Notes: generated from the letters alone by a model not told the origin. A stretch of 64,000 bases of DNA from Companilactobacillus suantsaicola (GCF_004745525.1 NZ_RKLY01000005.1:1-64000); one strand, 5' to 3'; positions 29,100-38,485 are shown, counted from the stretch's first letter. A program made the numbers and translations.

Positions 29100-29255
29100 G
29101 TCTGGAGTACAAGTCCTGTGATGGCTCAGCCGCCAAATTCTTGTTAATGCTTTAGCATTTACAAGAAGGCCAAGCTTGGAAATACCGCGTACTTTGCGGT
29201 AGTTTCAAGTTGTGCCGGCCGCGTTCCAGTCCATCACAGGGCTTGTGCGGAAGAC
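29100..29255 (-). repeat. family 1 cloverleaf repeat, unit U9 (class b)
   Basis: Outer stem TACAAGTCCTGTGATGG with complement, clamp GTCT/AGAC, inner hairpin TTCTTGTTAATGC..GCATTTACAAGAA. Confidence 0.87.
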
Positions 29256-29268
29256 GGCATTTTATCAC

Positions 29269-30258
29269 TTAATTCTGGAAATCGTCTAGGATTTGTCTGA
29301 CTTCTTGGGAATTGTTGGCTCGGACTAGTTTGTTTCTTAGGTCGGTGGCGCCTAATTCGTCGCGAGCGTATATTTTGAAGAAGCGTTTTAAGGAGACAAA
29401 TCTTGGGGTGTCATAATGGGTTGAGAAGTCGTCAAATAAGTCTAGTTGTAGGCGTAATAGATTTAATAATTCGTCTAGTGAATGTGGTTTGTTACCGGGT
29501 TCGAAGGCAAATGGGGTGGTGAAGACTCCGCGGCCAATCATGATTCCGTCTAGTCCGGGATGTTCTTTGGCTAGCGTGACACCAGCTTGGTAATTTAGGA
29601 TGTCTCCATTTACTTGTAGTAGGGTTTCTGGAGCAATCTCGTTTCGCAATTTGATTAAGTCGTCGATTACTTCAAAGTGGGCGGGGACTTTGCTCATTTC
29701 CATTTTGGTTCGCAAGTGGACTGTTAAAAGGTCGACGTGTTGGCTCAAGAGTTTGGGAATCCAGTTGTGATACTCGGACACTTTGCTGTAACCGAGGCGG
29801 GTTTTGATACTGACAGCTAAGTTAGATTGTTTGCAGGCCGCAACTAGATCGTCGACTTTTTCGGGATTGCTGATCAAATAAGTGCCACCGTGATTTTTGA
29901 TGACCGTTTTATCAGGACAGCCGGTATTGATGTCAACTGCTTTGAAGCCCTGTTCTTTAAGAAAATTGGTTCCCGTTTGGTAGTCGATTGGTGAGTCACC
30001 CCACAGCTGAACGACTGGCTTCTTAGTTTCTCTAGGGTCGATGTAGAGGCGTCCATCCACCGGGAATTTGGTGTTTGGATCGGTGATACTTTTTGCATAG
30101 ACGAATTCGCTGAAAAAAGCATCAGGAGCATAAGCTTTGGCAACCACTTGACGGAAGACGGTGTTACTGACTGCTTCCATAGGTGCCATTGTAAAAAAGG
30201 GTCGGTTTTGTGCTTTAGCTGTTTGGGCAATGTCCGACCAAAAATTTGATTCCGTCAA
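29269..30258 (-). CDS. dus: tRNA-dihydrouridine synthase
   Basis: A 329-residue FMN-dependent Dus enzyme that reduces uridine to dihydrouridine in tRNA. It is a TIM barrel with APMEAVSNTVFR at the start, the catalytic cysteine in DINTGCPDKTVIKNHGG, SIKTRLGY, and the phosphate-binding GIMIGRGVFTTP; a helical RNA-binding domain ends the protein. Start is TTG, 8 nt after GGAG. The GCP segment resembles the DusC-like subgroup, so the target position on tRNA is not certain. Convergent with tRNA-Leu across a paired repeat. Confidence 0.92.
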   Translation of the reverse strand: MTESNFWSDIAQTAKAQNRPFFTMAPMEAVSNTVFRQVVAKAYAPDAFFSEFVYAKSITDPNTKFPVDGRLYIDPRETKKPVVQLWGDSPIDYQTGTNFLKEQGFKAVDINTGCPDKTVIKNHGGTYLISNPEKVDDLVAACKQSNLAVSIKTRLGYSKVSEYHNWIPKLLSQHVDLLTVHLRTKMEMSKVPAHFEVIDDLIKLRNEIAPETLLQVNGDILNYQAGVTLAKEHPGLDGIMIGRGVFTTPFAFEPGNKPHSLDELLNLLRLQLDLFDDFSTHYDTPRFVSLKRFFKIYARDELGATDLRNKLVRANNSQEVRQILDDFQN

Positions 30259-30568
30259 AATAAGAACTCCTTTGTTGAATAATCACATAGAATCTATAAT
30301 ACTAGTTTTTCCTTGGCACAGCTAGTATTGTCATCTATTTGAAAATAAATTTTAATTAAAAGCCAATTTTTGTAAAAAAAACTTTTTATTGACAAGATAA
30401 TAGAAAAAAACGCATAAAAAGGATACTTTTTTTACAAAATAATCGAAATATCCATAATTTTGTATTTAAATCTTAATGCTACTACTTATAAAAAATACAG
30501 AAATTTTTATACAAGGTGGTATAGTATTATATGAAAAATATCATATTAGATAGATGGGAGTGTTGTTC
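30259..30568. other. divergent intergenic region dus/regulator
   Basis: AT-rich. It holds a dyad AATACTAG/CTAGTATT (about 30299-30333) near the dus start. TTGACA at 30389-30394 has no good -10. I see no gene I can support; a 26-codon frame from ATG 30532 overlaps the regulator out of frame. Confidence 0.4.
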
Positions 30569-31411
30569 TTGTTTCTTGGGTCGATTATTTATAATAAAAG
30601 ACGGGAAATGAATTTGACGCAAATAGAGCTTGCCAACGATATTTGCACTCAAAACACTATTAGTAAAATAGAAAAACATAATATAGCTCCAACTGTGAAT
30701 ATATTAATCAAAATTTGTTTGAAGTTGGATTTGACTTTAAATGATGTTTTTAGTGATTTTGCTGACAAAAAAACTGACGCCAAAGAGAGTCTCCTTGATG
30801 CAATTGAAAAAGAAGTGCTATTGAATCAATTAATTGGTATAGACGAGAAGCTATCCAATTTGCAAGGAAAACTTGGTGATGATGATAAGAAACAGTATGA
30901 ATTGATCACTGGAGCTTTGAATTATTACAACGGTAGTAATGATGAATCGTTGTTCACTTTGGATAAAGTTTTGCAATTAACTAAGTCAGCCAATGACGAT
31001 ATATATACGTTGCTCGCTTATTTGTTCAAAGGTCTAAACTATTTGAGTCAAAATCATCTTGATCGTGCACAATATTATTTTCAAATGATTGGGGATGTTG
31101 TCGAAGAAAATATCGATGTCATCAATGCCAATGACTTAGAAGGATTGTTTATTTGTAAGACATTGTCCGAATCATTCAATGGAATGCGATTATTCCAAAA
31201 CGCATATCAATTTGCTCATTTTGGATTGAATTATGCTAAGGAGAATCATTCAACTTATTACCTAGCCGAATTGTATTTCAATGCTGCTTTAGCACTGAAA
31301 GATAGTCCAGATAGGGAAGAACAATATCATGATTATTCACGCCTAGCCTACTATTTGGCTAAGTCTGATCAAAATGAAACCTTGTTAGAAAAAATAAGCC
31401 GTATGGAATAA
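30569..31411 (+). CDS. Rgg/PlcR-like XRE-family regulator
   Basis: A 280-residue protein: an N-terminal helix-turn-helix (GSIIYNKRREMNLTQIELANDICTQ split across helices; residues ~1-65) and a C-terminal all-helical, TPR-like repeat region (~80-280). This is the layout of Rgg/MutR regulators that bind short peptides. I prefer TTG 30569 with GGGAG 8 nt upstream; ATG 30554 has no clear site. No pheromone gene is visible. The next gene, a secreted SLAP protein 90 nt downstream, is its likely target by position. Confidence 0.75.
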   Translation: MFLGSIIYNKRREMNLTQIELANDICTQNTISKIEKHNIAPTVNILIKICLKLDLTLNDVFSDFADKKTDAKESLLDAIEKEVLLNQLIGIDEKLSNLQGKLGDDDKKQYELITGALNYYNGSNDESLFTLDKVLQLTKSANDDIYTLLAYLFKGLNYLSQNHLDRAQYYFQMIGDVVEENIDVINANDLEGLFICKTLSESFNGMRLFQNAYQFAHFGLNYAKENHSTYYLAELYFNAALALKDSPDREEQYHDYSRLAYYLAKSDQNETLLEKISRME

Positions 31412-31446
31412 TTTCATACTAGCTTATGCATAAATTTTGTTAAAGA

Positions 31447-31465
31447 TGTTTAAACAATTTATACT
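31447..31465 (+). promoter_or_regulatory. palindrome TGTTTAAACA and -10 before the SLAP gene
   Basis: The 10-bp palindrome (31447-31456) is identical to that upstream of the three tandem RNAs, and TATACT follows after 3 nt. These are the only four copies I found in the window. A shared regulator is a guess. Confidence 0.45.
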
Positions 31466-31470
31466 TTATT

Positions 31471-31492
31471 TAGTCTAAGGAGACTAAGGAAG
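31471..31492 (+). promoter_or_regulatory. hairpin enclosing a Shine-Dalgarno-like sequence
   Basis: TAGTCT AAGG AGACTA forms a 6-bp stem with AAGG in the loop; a second site, AAGGAAG, follows at 31486-31492, 8 nt before the ATG. The hairpin could alter ribosome access. Confidence 0.4.
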
Positions 31493-31500
31493 TATAAATT

Positions 31501-32001
31501 ATGAAAAGAAGTACTTTGGTAACGTTCCTAGTTATTTTGTTAGGATGCTTTTCAACTTTATCTGTCCATAGTGTCAAGGCTGAATCCATCAATACTGGTA
31601 AATTTGTGGAAGTTAGTGTAAGTTCAGCGAAACTCTATAATTCCACAGGTCGCGCTTTAGGGAAAACGGAGCCTAAAGATAGCGAATGGTTTTTGGGAAA
31701 GACAATAAATATTAATGGGAAAAACTTTTATCAAGTAGCTACTGATGAGTATTTGAGTTCTAGTGATAGTTTTACTTATCAAAATAGACCGGAGGTTATC
31801 AAAGTTTCGAGTAATGGAGATGTCCCCGTTTATAACCATGATTTTGTTGAAAGTACTAATGTGGCGCTCGCACCAGGAACATCCTGGTATAGTGATCGCG
31901 TGATTACTACACCTGAAGGTATACCGTTTGTCCGTGTTGCAACAAATGAGTATGTTGGAATGTGGTACGTTGTACAGCAGAAATTTACACAAAAATACTA
32001 A
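31501..32001 (+). CDS. secreted protein with two SLAP-like domains
   Basis: A 166-residue exported protein. Signal peptide of about 27 residues (MKRST, hydrophobic core, cleavage near VKA-ES). Two tandem units of about 60 residues follow (VEVSVSSAKLYN..FYQVATDEYL and IKVSSNGDVPVYN..FVRVATNEYV), matching the SLAP domain of Lactobacillus surface-layer proteins, which binds the wall non-covalently. No LPXTG. It is essentially an anchor without any other module, like the gene at 32335. Likely controlled by the upstream Rgg-like regulator. Confidence 0.8.
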   Translation: MKRSTLVTFLVILLGCFSTLSVHSVKAESINTGKFVEVSVSSAKLYNSTGRALGKTEPKDSEWFLGKTININGKNFYQVATDEYLSSSDSFTYQNRPEVIKVSSNGDVPVYNHDFVESTNVALAPGTSWYSDRVITTPEGIPFVRVATNEYVGMWYVVQQKFTQKY

Positions 32002-32011
32002 TTGTTGGATG

Positions 32012-32050
32012 GGAACATTCGAAGAATTATTGTAGAATGTTCTTTTTTTT
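32012..32050 (+). terminator. terminator
   Basis: GAACATTC and GAATGTTC, followed by eight Ts. Confidence 0.88.
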
Positions 32051-32272
32051 ATATTAAAATTTCACTTTTTTATGAACGTTTACATGCCCATGGAATAACG
32101 GATATATAAAATAATTAATAAGATTATATATCATTATAGAGATAAAAATGTTGAAAAATGTGTGGAATGCTTGTACTATTAAGTAGCCTATAAATATGCC
32201 GAATAAAAATTATAGGCAACGTGTGAGTTTATATAATTTTATTTGATATGTATAAAATCAAGCTTGATGTAC

Positions 32273-32296
32273 GCTATTTTTCTGCCAAAAAATAGC
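32273..32296 (+). promoter_or_regulatory. leader hairpin before the second SLAP gene
   Basis: GCTATTTTT and AAAAATAGC pair perfectly around a short loop, 39 nt before the start codon. Without a trailing U-run it is not a terminator; it may stabilise the mRNA. Confidence 0.4.
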
Positions 32297-32334
32297 TGGG
32301 GAAAAAATTTATTAGATATAGTGAGGAATTACTC

Positions 32335-32844
32335 ATGAAAAAAACAATTGCATTATTAGTGTGCGCTTTATTAGGTGGTAGTTTTGCCGCAACTGCCTCA
32401 ACAACCAATGTTAGTGCTCAATCAGTTACGAAGGGAAACTATGCTCAAGTTATTGATAACACAACTATTTATGATCAAAATGGAAACAAAACCGATATTG
32501 CTCTTGAAAAAGACAGTACTTGGAAAGTTAACCAACTAGTTAAGATCAACGGAAACGAATATTTCCAAGTTGCACCTAACCAATTTTTAAGCACAAACGA
32601 TAGTTTTGCATACAAAAAACGCCAGATGACTATTAAAGTTCAATCATCTGACGACAGTCCTATTCGTGTTTACAATCATAATTTGAAACAGAGAACAGAC
32701 GTATCACTTGCTTCCGGAACTAAATGGTACTCCGACTCAGCAATTTATACGTCTCAAGGTATGCCTTTCTTGCGTGTCGCTACTGATCAATACGTTGCCA
32801 TGTTTGACGTAACTGAACAACAATTTAAGGCTTCTATTAATTAA
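32335..32844 (+). CDS. secreted protein with two SLAP-like domains
   Basis: A 169-residue paralogue of the 31501 product. Signal peptide with cleavage near VSA-QS. First SLAP unit: YAQVIDNTTIYDQNG..YFQVAPNQFL. Second: IKVQSSDDSPIRVYN..FLRVATDQYV. The GTKWYSDSAIYTSQGMPF segment corresponds to GTSWYSDRVITTPEGIPF in the paralogue. GTGAGGA ribosome site. It has its own terminator and leader hairpin, so it is expressed separately from the first gene. Role beyond wall binding unknown. Confidence 0.8.
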   Translation: MKKTIALLVCALLGGSFAATASTTNVSAQSVTKGNYAQVIDNTTIYDQNGNKTDIALEKDSTWKVNQLVKINGNEYFQVAPNQFLSTNDSFAYKKRQMTIKVQSSDDSPIRVYNHNLKQRTDVSLASGTKWYSDSAIYTSQGMPFLRVATDQYVAMFDVTEQQFKASIN

Positions 32845-33496
32845 TTTAAATTTAATATGTGTGTGAATTCTTAACTCAAAGATATTCGTGGTATGCCGAC
32901 CATGGATATCTTTTTTTATTTTCTATGTATATATCAATCTTAATGTACACTGCCAAATGTACTTAATTATTTATTAGATATATGAGTTGTATCCTTAATA
33001 CAATTCGTAGTTTACTATCATTTGATTAGAATTTTGAATCAAGTTTTGTAAAAAGCTTTTTCCAGAACTGAATCAAATTTATTGAATATAAAAAGAAGCA
33101 TTAAAAATCCAAAAAATAGATAATAAATTACGATTGTGTGACACTTGGCACTAAAATTAATGCCCCAATAAAGCCAATTCTAGTCAATGTTCTAATTTCT
33201 GTCAACTAATTTTAACAATAGGTTGTGAACGATTTATTTAGAAAACAGTATTATGAATTAAATGATAATTAACCCGTTCATATTGATTAGCATGCAAAAA
33301 GGGATGCTTTTATAAATAATGTGATAGTGATTACTCACTCATACGAATGGTATATATGTTCCACTTTTGGCTATAAACCTTATACACCTTGAAATTACGG
33401 AGTTTATTGAAACTTTTTAATTAATCTTTTTGATTGGTATATATAAATTATGGAACTAAAATTTATATTAGAAAGTAGAAAAGAGTGATTATTGAA
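32845..33496. other. long AT-rich gene-free stretch
   Basis: Holds the terminator at 32878 and otherwise no gene, RNA or repeat that I can support. It presumably contains the promoter of the large surface-protein gene. Confidence 0.5.
32878..32918 (+). terminator. terminator
   Basis: AAAGATATTCGTGG and CCATGGATATCTTT stem followed by a T-run. Confidence 0.85.
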
Positions 33497-36487
33497 ATGT
33501 TATTAAACAAGAAATGTATTTATCTAGGAGTTTCATTATTTTCAGCAATGATATTAGGTTCAATGAATAATCAAAGTGTTAAGGCTGCGACGACTAATCA
33601 ATCGACTTCAACACAGGTTAATGATCCAAGTATTAAATCTACTAAAGATCAAACAATAACGAGTACAGCTACTATAACTACTGAACCTGCTTCTACGACA
33701 CAAAATTCTGCAAGCTCTGCGATTCCAGCTACCGGAACATCAAGCGGCACAGGAACTATAACACCAAGCACCAGTATTACAGGTTCAACGGGAATTGTTT
33801 TAAGTCCAAGCACCGGTACAACGACTGGCACGACTACACCAAGTACTAGCACGACAACGATTGGAACAGCTACACCAGGTACTAGCACATCGACGACAAC
33901 TGACACGACTACACCAAGTACTAGCACATCGACGACAACTGGCACGACTACACCAAGTACTAGCACGACAACGACTGGAACAACTACACCAGGTACTAGC
34001 ACATCGACGACAACCGGGACGACTACACCAAGTACTAGCACGACAACGACTGGAACAACTACACCAGGTACTGGCACATCGACGACAACTGGCACGACTA
34101 CACCAAGTACTAGCGCGACAACGACTGGCACGACTACACCAGGTACTAGCACAACAGCAACGAATTCAACTACCTCAACGGCAACTGTAACGGATCCTTA
34201 TGCACTCCCAAGTTATGTACCCGATGATACTGTTGTAAATATTCCAGATTCCTTATTAAATTATATGGTTAAGCAAAACCTTCAATTAAGTGAAAATCAA
34301 AATATAACTGTAGCTGATATTAAAAAATTTAATGGGGTTATGAACTTATACGATGCCTATTATTTAACTAATAGACCAAGCTACGTTGGTTCTCAAGTAG
34401 AAACGTTTAGTGGATTACAATATTTGAAATTTCTATCTCCGGTGAGTTCAATATCACTTAATGTAACCGTGGCATGGGATAAAAATGCTAATCCAGATTT
34501 AAGACCACTTGAAGGTTTGAATTTTACTACCCAAAGATTCAGTTTGGTCGGAAACTTTAGTGATCCAAATTATAAGGAAATTGATGCCAGTCAAATTGGC
34601 GATTTGAGTATAGGTAACGCAAGTGTCATTACTTTAACTGGATCAAGTTTAATTTCAGATCATAGCGGTATCGATCAGGCTGGATTGGAGAAGATGGCAC
34701 CAGCACTTATAAAGATTGCTTCAACGGTTTCACCATTTTTACCTAATGGTCCAAGTATTTTCCTGAACAATACTAATATTACTGATCTTTCACCATTGAA
34801 TGGTATAGGTGCCTCTGCTAAAAATGCCTTGACTGTGAACAATAATTCTGTAGATCCAACTACCTTGTATGCTGTGACTGGACAACCAATGACCTTCACC
34901 GCACAACATATTACAGGATTAAATGGAAAGGACTTATCATCGACATATACTATTACGCCTAATGTTCCTTTGTCAGAATATCACGACAATAATATGAGCT
35001 ATCTAGGAAATGACCAATACGTTGTAAATGATCCTACTGGTTCTGGTACTACATTTACTTATGGAAATGTAATACCAGCGTATAACTTAGGCAATTCATA
35101 CTCAGAAAAAGTGGGTGGCACATACTTTTATTATTCAGGCACTACTACACAACCCATTGTTTGGCAAAATTCTCCAACTGTTAAAATTCTTTACGTTGAT
35201 TCCAATAATCAACCGATTTTGTCAAATGGTTCTCAATTAACGGAAACTGTTGATGGGACTAAAATTGGTTCAAACTTTGATTTGACACCATATACTAAAT
35301 TGACCGGTTATACATTTGTTAGTTCTTCGGGTTCTTTGACAGGCGCATATACTCAAGATCCACAGACACAAACATTTGTATTTAAGGAAAATCCAGTCAC
35401 AGCTACAACAACCCCAAGTACTGGTACAACAACAGGAACAACAACTCCAAGCACTGGTACGACAACGACACCAAGCACAGTGCCATCAGATACTTATGAT
35501 GATGAAGGTACTACAACTCCATCAACACCAACAACTCCAGTCATTACGACAAAGCCAGTTGACATCACTGTTTCAGCTGTTTCAAAGAATCCAGTTCAGG
35601 TTTATGGCCCGGATGGCTCAGCTATTTCTGGCAAGACAGTTATTTTAGCTGATACTACTATTAAACAAAGTGCAACGATTAATGGTACTTTGTATTATCA
35701 AATTGGTGATGGCGAGTGGGTACCTGCTAGTGACTTCAATACTTATCAAGCAAGCACAGGTATCGCGAAGACTGGCACGACTGATGCAACTTTGGTAAAT
35801 TCAGAGGGCGTGACACTTGATTATAAGTTGGCCGCTAATACTGCTTGGAAATACGATAGAATCGTTACTATTCAAGGAAAACAATATTATGAAGTCGGTA
35901 ATAACGAGTACTTGTCAGCTGACGATTCATTAGCTTACACGCCTGTTAAAGCTGATTTGACCATTAAGACCCCAGTTGAAGTTTACAATTCTGAAGGCAA
36001 AGAGATTACTAGAGTTTTGCCAACTCACAGTGACTGGGCAACTGATGGTATTTCAACAATCAACGGTGTCAGAATGTATCATGTCGGAACAAACGAGTGG
36101 ATTTCAGCAGAAAATGTCAATCCATATACCTCAGTCAAGACCGTCTTCAATAGTACGACCGATACACCAGTCTTTGACATTACAGGTGAATTGACTAAGA
36201 GAACTCTTGATCCAGGTACTGCTTGGAAAGTCGATAGAATTACTGAAATCAATGGCGCTAAGTACTATCGTGTAGCCGAAAACGAATTCGTCAAAGTACC
36301 TGACACATCAATCACAGTTGCTAATAATGTGATCGATGTCGAAAACGTCGTTCCAATTTACGATGAGAAGGGCAATTTGACCGATTTGAATTTAGCCGCT
36401 GATACAGCTTGGAGATTTGATAAGACAGTAACTATCGGTGGACAAAAGTATTATCGTGTTGCAACCGATGAGTACGTTAAAGCTTAA
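33497..36487 (+). CDS. large cell-surface protein: Thr/Ser-rich repeats, LRR-like region, MucBP-like domain, five SLAP repeats
   Basis: A 996-residue secreted protein. Signal peptide ends near VKA-AT (residue ~27). Residues ~75-220 are a low-complexity TTPSTSTTTTGT-type array; ~230-500 resemble an internalin-like LRR domain (NGVMNLYDAYYL, LQYLKFL, LRPLEGLNF, ITDLSPLNGIG). A MucBP-like unit (VKILYVDSNNQPI..) follows near 555-625, then a second Thr/Pro-rich linker, and five SLAP-like units of ~60 residues to the end. No LPXTG, so SLAP units should hold it on the wall. Probably an adhesin. ATG 33497 is preferred over GTG 33485 by signal-peptide length and GAG spacing. Confidence 0.85.
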   Translation: MLLNKKCIYLGVSLFSAMILGSMNNQSVKAATTNQSTSTQVNDPSIKSTKDQTITSTATITTEPASTTQNSASSAIPATGTSSGTGTITPSTSITGSTGIVLSPSTGTTTGTTTPSTSTTTIGTATPGTSTSTTTDTTTPSTSTSTTTGTTTPSTSTTTTGTTTPGTSTSTTTGTTTPSTSTTTTGTTTPGTGTSTTTGTTTPSTSATTTGTTTPGTSTTATNSTTSTATVTDPYALPSYVPDDTVVNIPDSLLNYMVKQNLQLSENQNITVADIKKFNGVMNLYDAYYLTNRPSYVGSQVETFSGLQYLKFLSPVSSISLNVTVAWDKNANPDLRPLEGLNFTTQRFSLVGNFSDPNYKEIDASQIGDLSIGNASVITLTGSSLISDHSGIDQAGLEKMAPALIKIASTVSPFLPNGPSIFLNNTNITDLSPLNGIGASAKNALTVNNNSVDPTTLYAVTGQPMTFTAQHITGLNGKDLSSTYTITPNVPLSEYHDNNMSYLGNDQYVVNDPTGSGTTFTYGNVIPAYNLGNSYSEKVGGTYFYYSGTTTQPIVWQNSPTVKILYVDSNNQPILSNGSQLTETVDGTKIGSNFDLTPYTKLTGYTFVSSSGSLTGAYTQDPQTQTFVFKENPVTATTTPSTGTTTGTTTPSTGTTTTPSTVPSDTYDDEGTTTPSTPTTPVITTKPVDITVSAVSKNPVQVYGPDGSAISGKTVILADTTIKQSATINGTLYYQIGDGEWVPASDFNTYQASTGIAKTGTTDATLVNSEGVTLDYKLAANTAWKYDRIVTIQGKQYYEVGNNEYLSADDSLAYTPVKADLTIKTPVEVYNSEGKEITRVLPTHSDWATDGISTINGVRMYHVGTNEWISAENVNPYTSVKTVFNSTTDTPVFDITGELTKRTLDPGTAWKVDRITEINGAKYYRVAENEFVKVPDTSITVANNVIDVENVVPIYDEKGNLTDLNLAADTAWRFDKTVTIGGQKYYRVATDEYVKA
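33828..34160 (+). repeat. in-frame tandem repeat of 36/39 bp units
   Basis: Units alternate between 12 codons (TTPSTSTTTTGT type) and 13 codons (TTPGTSTSTTTGT type), nearly identical in DNA. Lengths in whole codons mean copy number can change without breaking the frame. Confidence 0.85.
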
Positions 36488-36535
36488 TTATTTAGGTCAG
36501 AGCAACTAGACGTTGCTCTAAACTAGATAGTGTTT

Positions 36536-36617
36536 TTAAAAAAATAGCACCTATTCTCAATATGCGTAAGATTACTTCATAATCCTGCACTATCGAAGAA
36601 TAGATGCTATTTTTTTA
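36536..36617. terminator. hairpin of the TAGCAyCTATTC type beside U10
   Basis: AAAATAGCACCTATTCTC and GAAGAATAGATGCTATTTTTTT pair over a partly paired loop; T and A runs flank it, so it can terminate both convergent transcripts. Confidence 0.75.
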
Positions 36618-36718
36618 GTTTGCTTTAAACCTGATTTAGAACCGAATCCATACAATTATGAATAGAACCGTTATTCTTAAATAAACGGAAAGCAGATAAA
36701 ACATAGATCCATTATTCA

Positions 36719-36874
36719 GTCCGGAGCAACAAACTCGATTTGGCTCAGATGTGAAATTCTTGTTGGTGCTTTAGCACCTACAAGAAGGCCAAGCTTGGAG
36801 ATTGCGCGCACTTTGCGTAAGCTTCAAGTTGTGCCCACATCGTTCCAGCCAAAATCGAGTTTGTTGCGGAGGAC
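36719..36874 (-). repeat. family 1 cloverleaf repeat, unit U10 (class a), right half only
   Basis: Outer stem CAACAAACTCGATTTGG with complement, clamp GTCC/GGAC, inner hairpin TTCTTGTTGGTGC..GCACCTACAAGAA. The preceding ~65 bp (36653-36718) is the reverse complement of the tail following U8. No left cloverleaf is present. Confidence 0.87.
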
Positions 36875-36928
36875 GGCATACTTCCACCAAAATCAAAACA
36901 AAAAAGACGACCAATCTGGCCGCCTCTT

Positions 36929-38329
36929 TTATTTTTCTTTAGCTTGAATTAATTTAACTTTTTTCAAAATTTGTTTGTCGAAAGCCTTCATATAATCGGT
37001 TTGATTCTTGAAGCGCTTATTCTTGAGCTTTCTTTGGGCATCTGTCCAGTCGTAATAATTAATCGGAACCATATTACGATCCTTGTGGGTGACGTATAAT
37101 TCCGAGAAATTATTGTCCGTTTGAATAGGACCGGTCATCCAAATATACCTGTCGTTACGATATTGCAGGAAGTACTGTGTATCACGCGTGATGGTGTTTT
37201 GATATTGCGAATATCTAATTTGCATATCAAAGGTTTGACCATAATCATGGGAAAGATAATCCATTCTAACTCCAAGAATTAGTGTCACCAATCCAAATAG
37301 TGGTAACAGAATTTTTCCATAATTATTGAAGAAAATATCGAAATTAACGGCAAAAATTGTAACTAGAAAAACGTAACTAGCAAACATACATCTGGAACCA
37401 AATGGTGAAACAACGATAAATGGTGCGATAACGACATAAGTTGATAGCAATAAGGCAAAGTTAGCGATTTTTTGTTTGGTGTTCTTGAGTTTCAAACTAT
37501 AGAAAATAGTGAAGATTGAGAAAATCAAGACGGCTGTACCAACGATAATCAGATGCTTTGGTGTATAAGTGATTCGTAAGTAGTGGAAAAGTGTATCTTT
37601 TGTGCCTGATCCTGAAACAGAGCGGTAAGCATCAGAACCGAAGAGGATTTTGATGTAGGCACCGTTGATGAACATCAGGATAGCACCTAAGAAGTTTCCT
37701 CCTAATATAAGGTTGAGAACTTTTTTGAATTCAGAGCCGAAGTGTTTTCTGAAGAAGATCCAAACTAAAACGACATTGAAGCAGTTGAGTAAGGTAACGT
37801 GTTCAGCAAAGAACTGAGCGGCAACTGCGGCTAAGAAAATTAATACCATTTGTGTACGGTAGTAATGAACGTGCTTGTTTTCGTAATTTTTTAAAACTAG
37901 ATAAAGCATGAATAATGGAAAAATGGCGGAAGGTAAATAATTAGCAAAACCGGCGTGCCAACCTAAAATTTGCTTAAAAATCATTACTGGACTTAACAGA
38001 ATTGCAGTCGTGGCAATGGCACTGGAAACTAGTCCAATATTTTTTGTGGGAGTAATTTCTTCACGAATCTTTTGAATTAAATAAACAATCGTTGTGGGGA
38101 AGATTCCGTAAGCCAGAAAGGCAACGGTCTTAATTTTAGTCATCATGATAACTAAGAGATCGCCTAGGTAGCGTCCGTCATAGTAAGTGAAAATGCCATT
38201 AGGGAAGTAATTACTTCCAAAGTAAGTTCCCCAATGCAAGTCATCACCAAGAAGTGGCATCCACATTCCTATCAGACCGAAAATAATGAATAAAACAAAA
38301 TAAAAGCTGAGTTTGGCTGTTCTTTTCAT
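36929..38329 (-). CDS. polytopic membrane protein (DUF6056-like)
   Basis: A 466-residue protein with about 11 transmembrane helices. The N-terminus has MPLLGDDLHWGTYFGS, with an Asp pair after the first helix in an outside loop, followed by YYDGRYLGDLL; this pattern is seen in DUF6056/GT-C-like envelope proteins. A soluble C-terminal tail of ~70 residues follows (residues ~390-466, YLQYRNDRYIWMTGP..). AAAGGA site before the ATG. Function unknown; possibly a glycan-modifying membrane enzyme. Confidence 0.6.
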   Translation of the reverse strand: MKRTAKLSFYFVLFIIFGLIGMWMPLLGDDLHWGTYFGSNYFPNGIFTYYDGRYLGDLLVIMMTKIKTVAFLAYGIFPTTIVYLIQKIREEITPTKNIGLVSSAIATTAILLSPVMIFKQILGWHAGFANYLPSAIFPLFMLYLVLKNYENKHVHYYRTQMVLIFLAAVAAQFFAEHVTLLNCFNVVLVWIFFRKHFGSEFKKVLNLILGGNFLGAILMFINGAYIKILFGSDAYRSVSGSGTKDTLFHYLRITYTPKHLIIVGTAVLIFSIFTIFYSLKLKNTKQKIANFALLLSTYVVIAPFIVVSPFGSRCMFASYVFLVTIFAVNFDIFFNNYGKILLPLFGLVTLILGVRMDYLSHDYGQTFDMQIRYSQYQNTITRDTQYFLQYRNDRYIWMTGPIQTDNNFSELYVTHKDRNMVPINYYDWTDAQRKLKNKRFKNQTDYMKAFDKQILKKVKLIQAKEK

Positions 38330-38485
38330 AAATATGTCCTTTAAATTTATTAACTAAAAATATATTTTATCATGGTTTGAAAAAATATGAGCGCTAACTT
38401 GTGGTAAATATCCTACTATTGATAATATAATTAATTGATATTAGAAAAAATTCTTAAATGTTAATAAAAAGGTGGACTATTTAAT

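Noticed and set aside
33649-34152. 167-codon antisense frame in the adhesin
   Set aside because: Val-rich mirror of the Thr/Ser repeat; arises from repeat composition.
33828-34160. CRISPR array
   Set aside because: Repeats are coding, in frame, without spacers, and lie inside a surface-protein gene.
38394-38410. Operator-like TGAGCGCTAAC before rbsK
   Set aside because: Too short and too unlike cre or a known ribose-repressor site to support.
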